Below are positions 14,080-14,424 of a stretch of 14,424 nucleotides of DNA, piece after piece. The translations under genes were made by a program, and so were the position numbers. The notes under the pieces are model-generated. The model searched no databases and was not told the origin of the DNA. It saw only the letters and a list, made by a program, of their open reading frames with translations. The number at the start of each line of letters is the position of its first letter. Positions within the stretch are counted from its first letter, which is position 1. Source of the stretch: an uncultured Eubacteriales bacterium (GTDB lineage Bacteria; Bacillota; Clostridia; Peptostreptococcales; Anaerovoracaceae); the NCBI GenBank assembly GCA_900547295.1, contig URGK01000068.1, forward strand, positions 1 to 14,424, written 5' to 3'.

Positions 14080-14119
14080 AAAAAAACAGGCAATCCACCT
14101 TACTACAGTAGATTGCCTG
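14080..14119 (-). terminator. Rho-independent terminator after the Rpn-like gene
   Basis: On the minus strand CAGGCAATCTAC (14119-14108) pairs with GTGGATTGCCTG (14098-14087, one wobble) around a 9-base loop, followed by seven Ts. It lies about 35 bases after the stop of the Rpn-like gene and ends the transcription unit entering from the right. Confidence 0.92.
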
Positions 14120-14154
14120 CATAATGCCCATTTACATATCAAATTTTAAAACAT

Positions 14155-14424
14155 CTATAGTTTATCTATTTCCTCTGTAGATAAACCTGTATACTTTGAA
14201 ATTTCATCAATAGGCTTATTATCGTTCTTCATGGCCCTGGCCATCTCAATAGCTTTTGAAGCTTTGCCATCGTCAAAACCCTCACGTTTCATAACCTCTC
14301 CGTATTCCTCTACCGTTATTCCCTTAAGCATACCCTCGACCTCCGTTGCATACTTATTAATAAAATCCACAAGAATACCTGCTCTCTTTGCTCTCTTTAC
14401 CGCAGCAGCTACAGCATCTTCAAG
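14155..14424 (-). CDS. Rpn / PD-(D/E)XK nuclease-family transposase-like protein (C-terminal part)
   Basis: The reading frame stays open to the right edge, so this is the last 89 codons of a longer gene; a GTG at 14370 is internal, not the start. The visible part has AVKRAKRAGILVDFINKY, followed by EVEGML, a REGFDDGKASK linker and the ending KYTGLSTEEIDKL. Clostridial Rpn-family proteins (recombination-promoting nuclease, PD-(D/E)XK transposase-like) commonly end in this way, with a helical segment, Glu/Gly-rich linker and a TGLSxEEIxKL tail. The nuclease domain, if present, lies outside the window. These proteins occur in many copies per genome and are linked to gene mobility or defence against mobile DNA, without settled function. 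A C-terminal fragment alone cannot show whether the gene is intact. Confidence 0.72.
   Translation of the reverse strand, partial: LEDAVAAAVKRAKRAGILVDFINKYATEVEGMLKGITVEEYGEVMKREGFDDGKASKAIEMARAMKNDNKPIDEISKYTGLSTEEIDKL

Overview
The window reads as chromosomal DNA of a low-to-moderate-GC, spore-forming, anaerobic member of the Firmicutes, most likely class Clostridia. The evidence is the spore-maturation pair spmA/spmB, an AbrB-type transition regulator with a CxxC tail, a tmk-holB-ricT-trmN6 block like that near abrB in Bacillus and clostridia, strong AGGAGG ribosome sites, TTG starts, and several Fe-S oxidoreductases. Genus cannot be fixed by eye. Nearly everything is on the minus strand, so operons read from high to low coordinates; only spmA/spmB are on the plus strand.

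Right to left. 14155-14424 holds the C-terminal end of an Rpn/PD-(D/E)XK family protein followed by a strong terminator. An extended -10 promoter near 14000 then starts a tightly coupled operon: an unlisted 39-residue membrane protein (13827-13946), thymidylate kinase, DNA polymerase III delta', the PSP1/RicT protein and a TrmN6-like methyltransferase. This operon runs head-on into plus-strand spmA-spmB, and the two end genes overlap at their stop codons with no visible terminator.

Between spmA and a second minus-strand unit (DUF948-like protein, then AbrB) lies a 107-base intergenic region with a good sigma-A promoter for the minus side. AbrB ends in a terminator. A clear promoter at 8869-8896 then starts a six-gene operon with very short gaps or overlaps: murA, a four-helix membrane protein, a DJ-1/PfpI protein, a PHP-domain phosphoesterase, a LacI-type regulator and an unusual dihydroorotate/dihydropyrimidine dehydrogenase-like Fe-S flavoprotein, closed by a perfect 11-bp terminator stem at 3238-3273.

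The left end is a catabolic operon under its own extended -10 promoter (3129-3156): an M20 N-carbamoyl amidohydrolase, PreT and PreA (truncated by the window edge). PreTA is the NAD-dependent dihydropyrimidine dehydrogenase; with a ureidopropionase-type hydrolase it suggests reductive pyrimidine breakdown or a related ureide pathway. The dihydropyrimidinase step is not in the window. The LacI regulator and the second PreA-like enzyme next door are candidate partners of this pathway, though that link is inference.

No rRNA, tRNA, CRISPR array, insertion sequence or clear phage gene was seen. Most genes are familiar; the less described points are the PreA-like paralogue lacking the usual active-site motif, its placement with LacI in a murA operon, the small membrane protein ahead of tmk, and the diverged Lit-like membrane protein.
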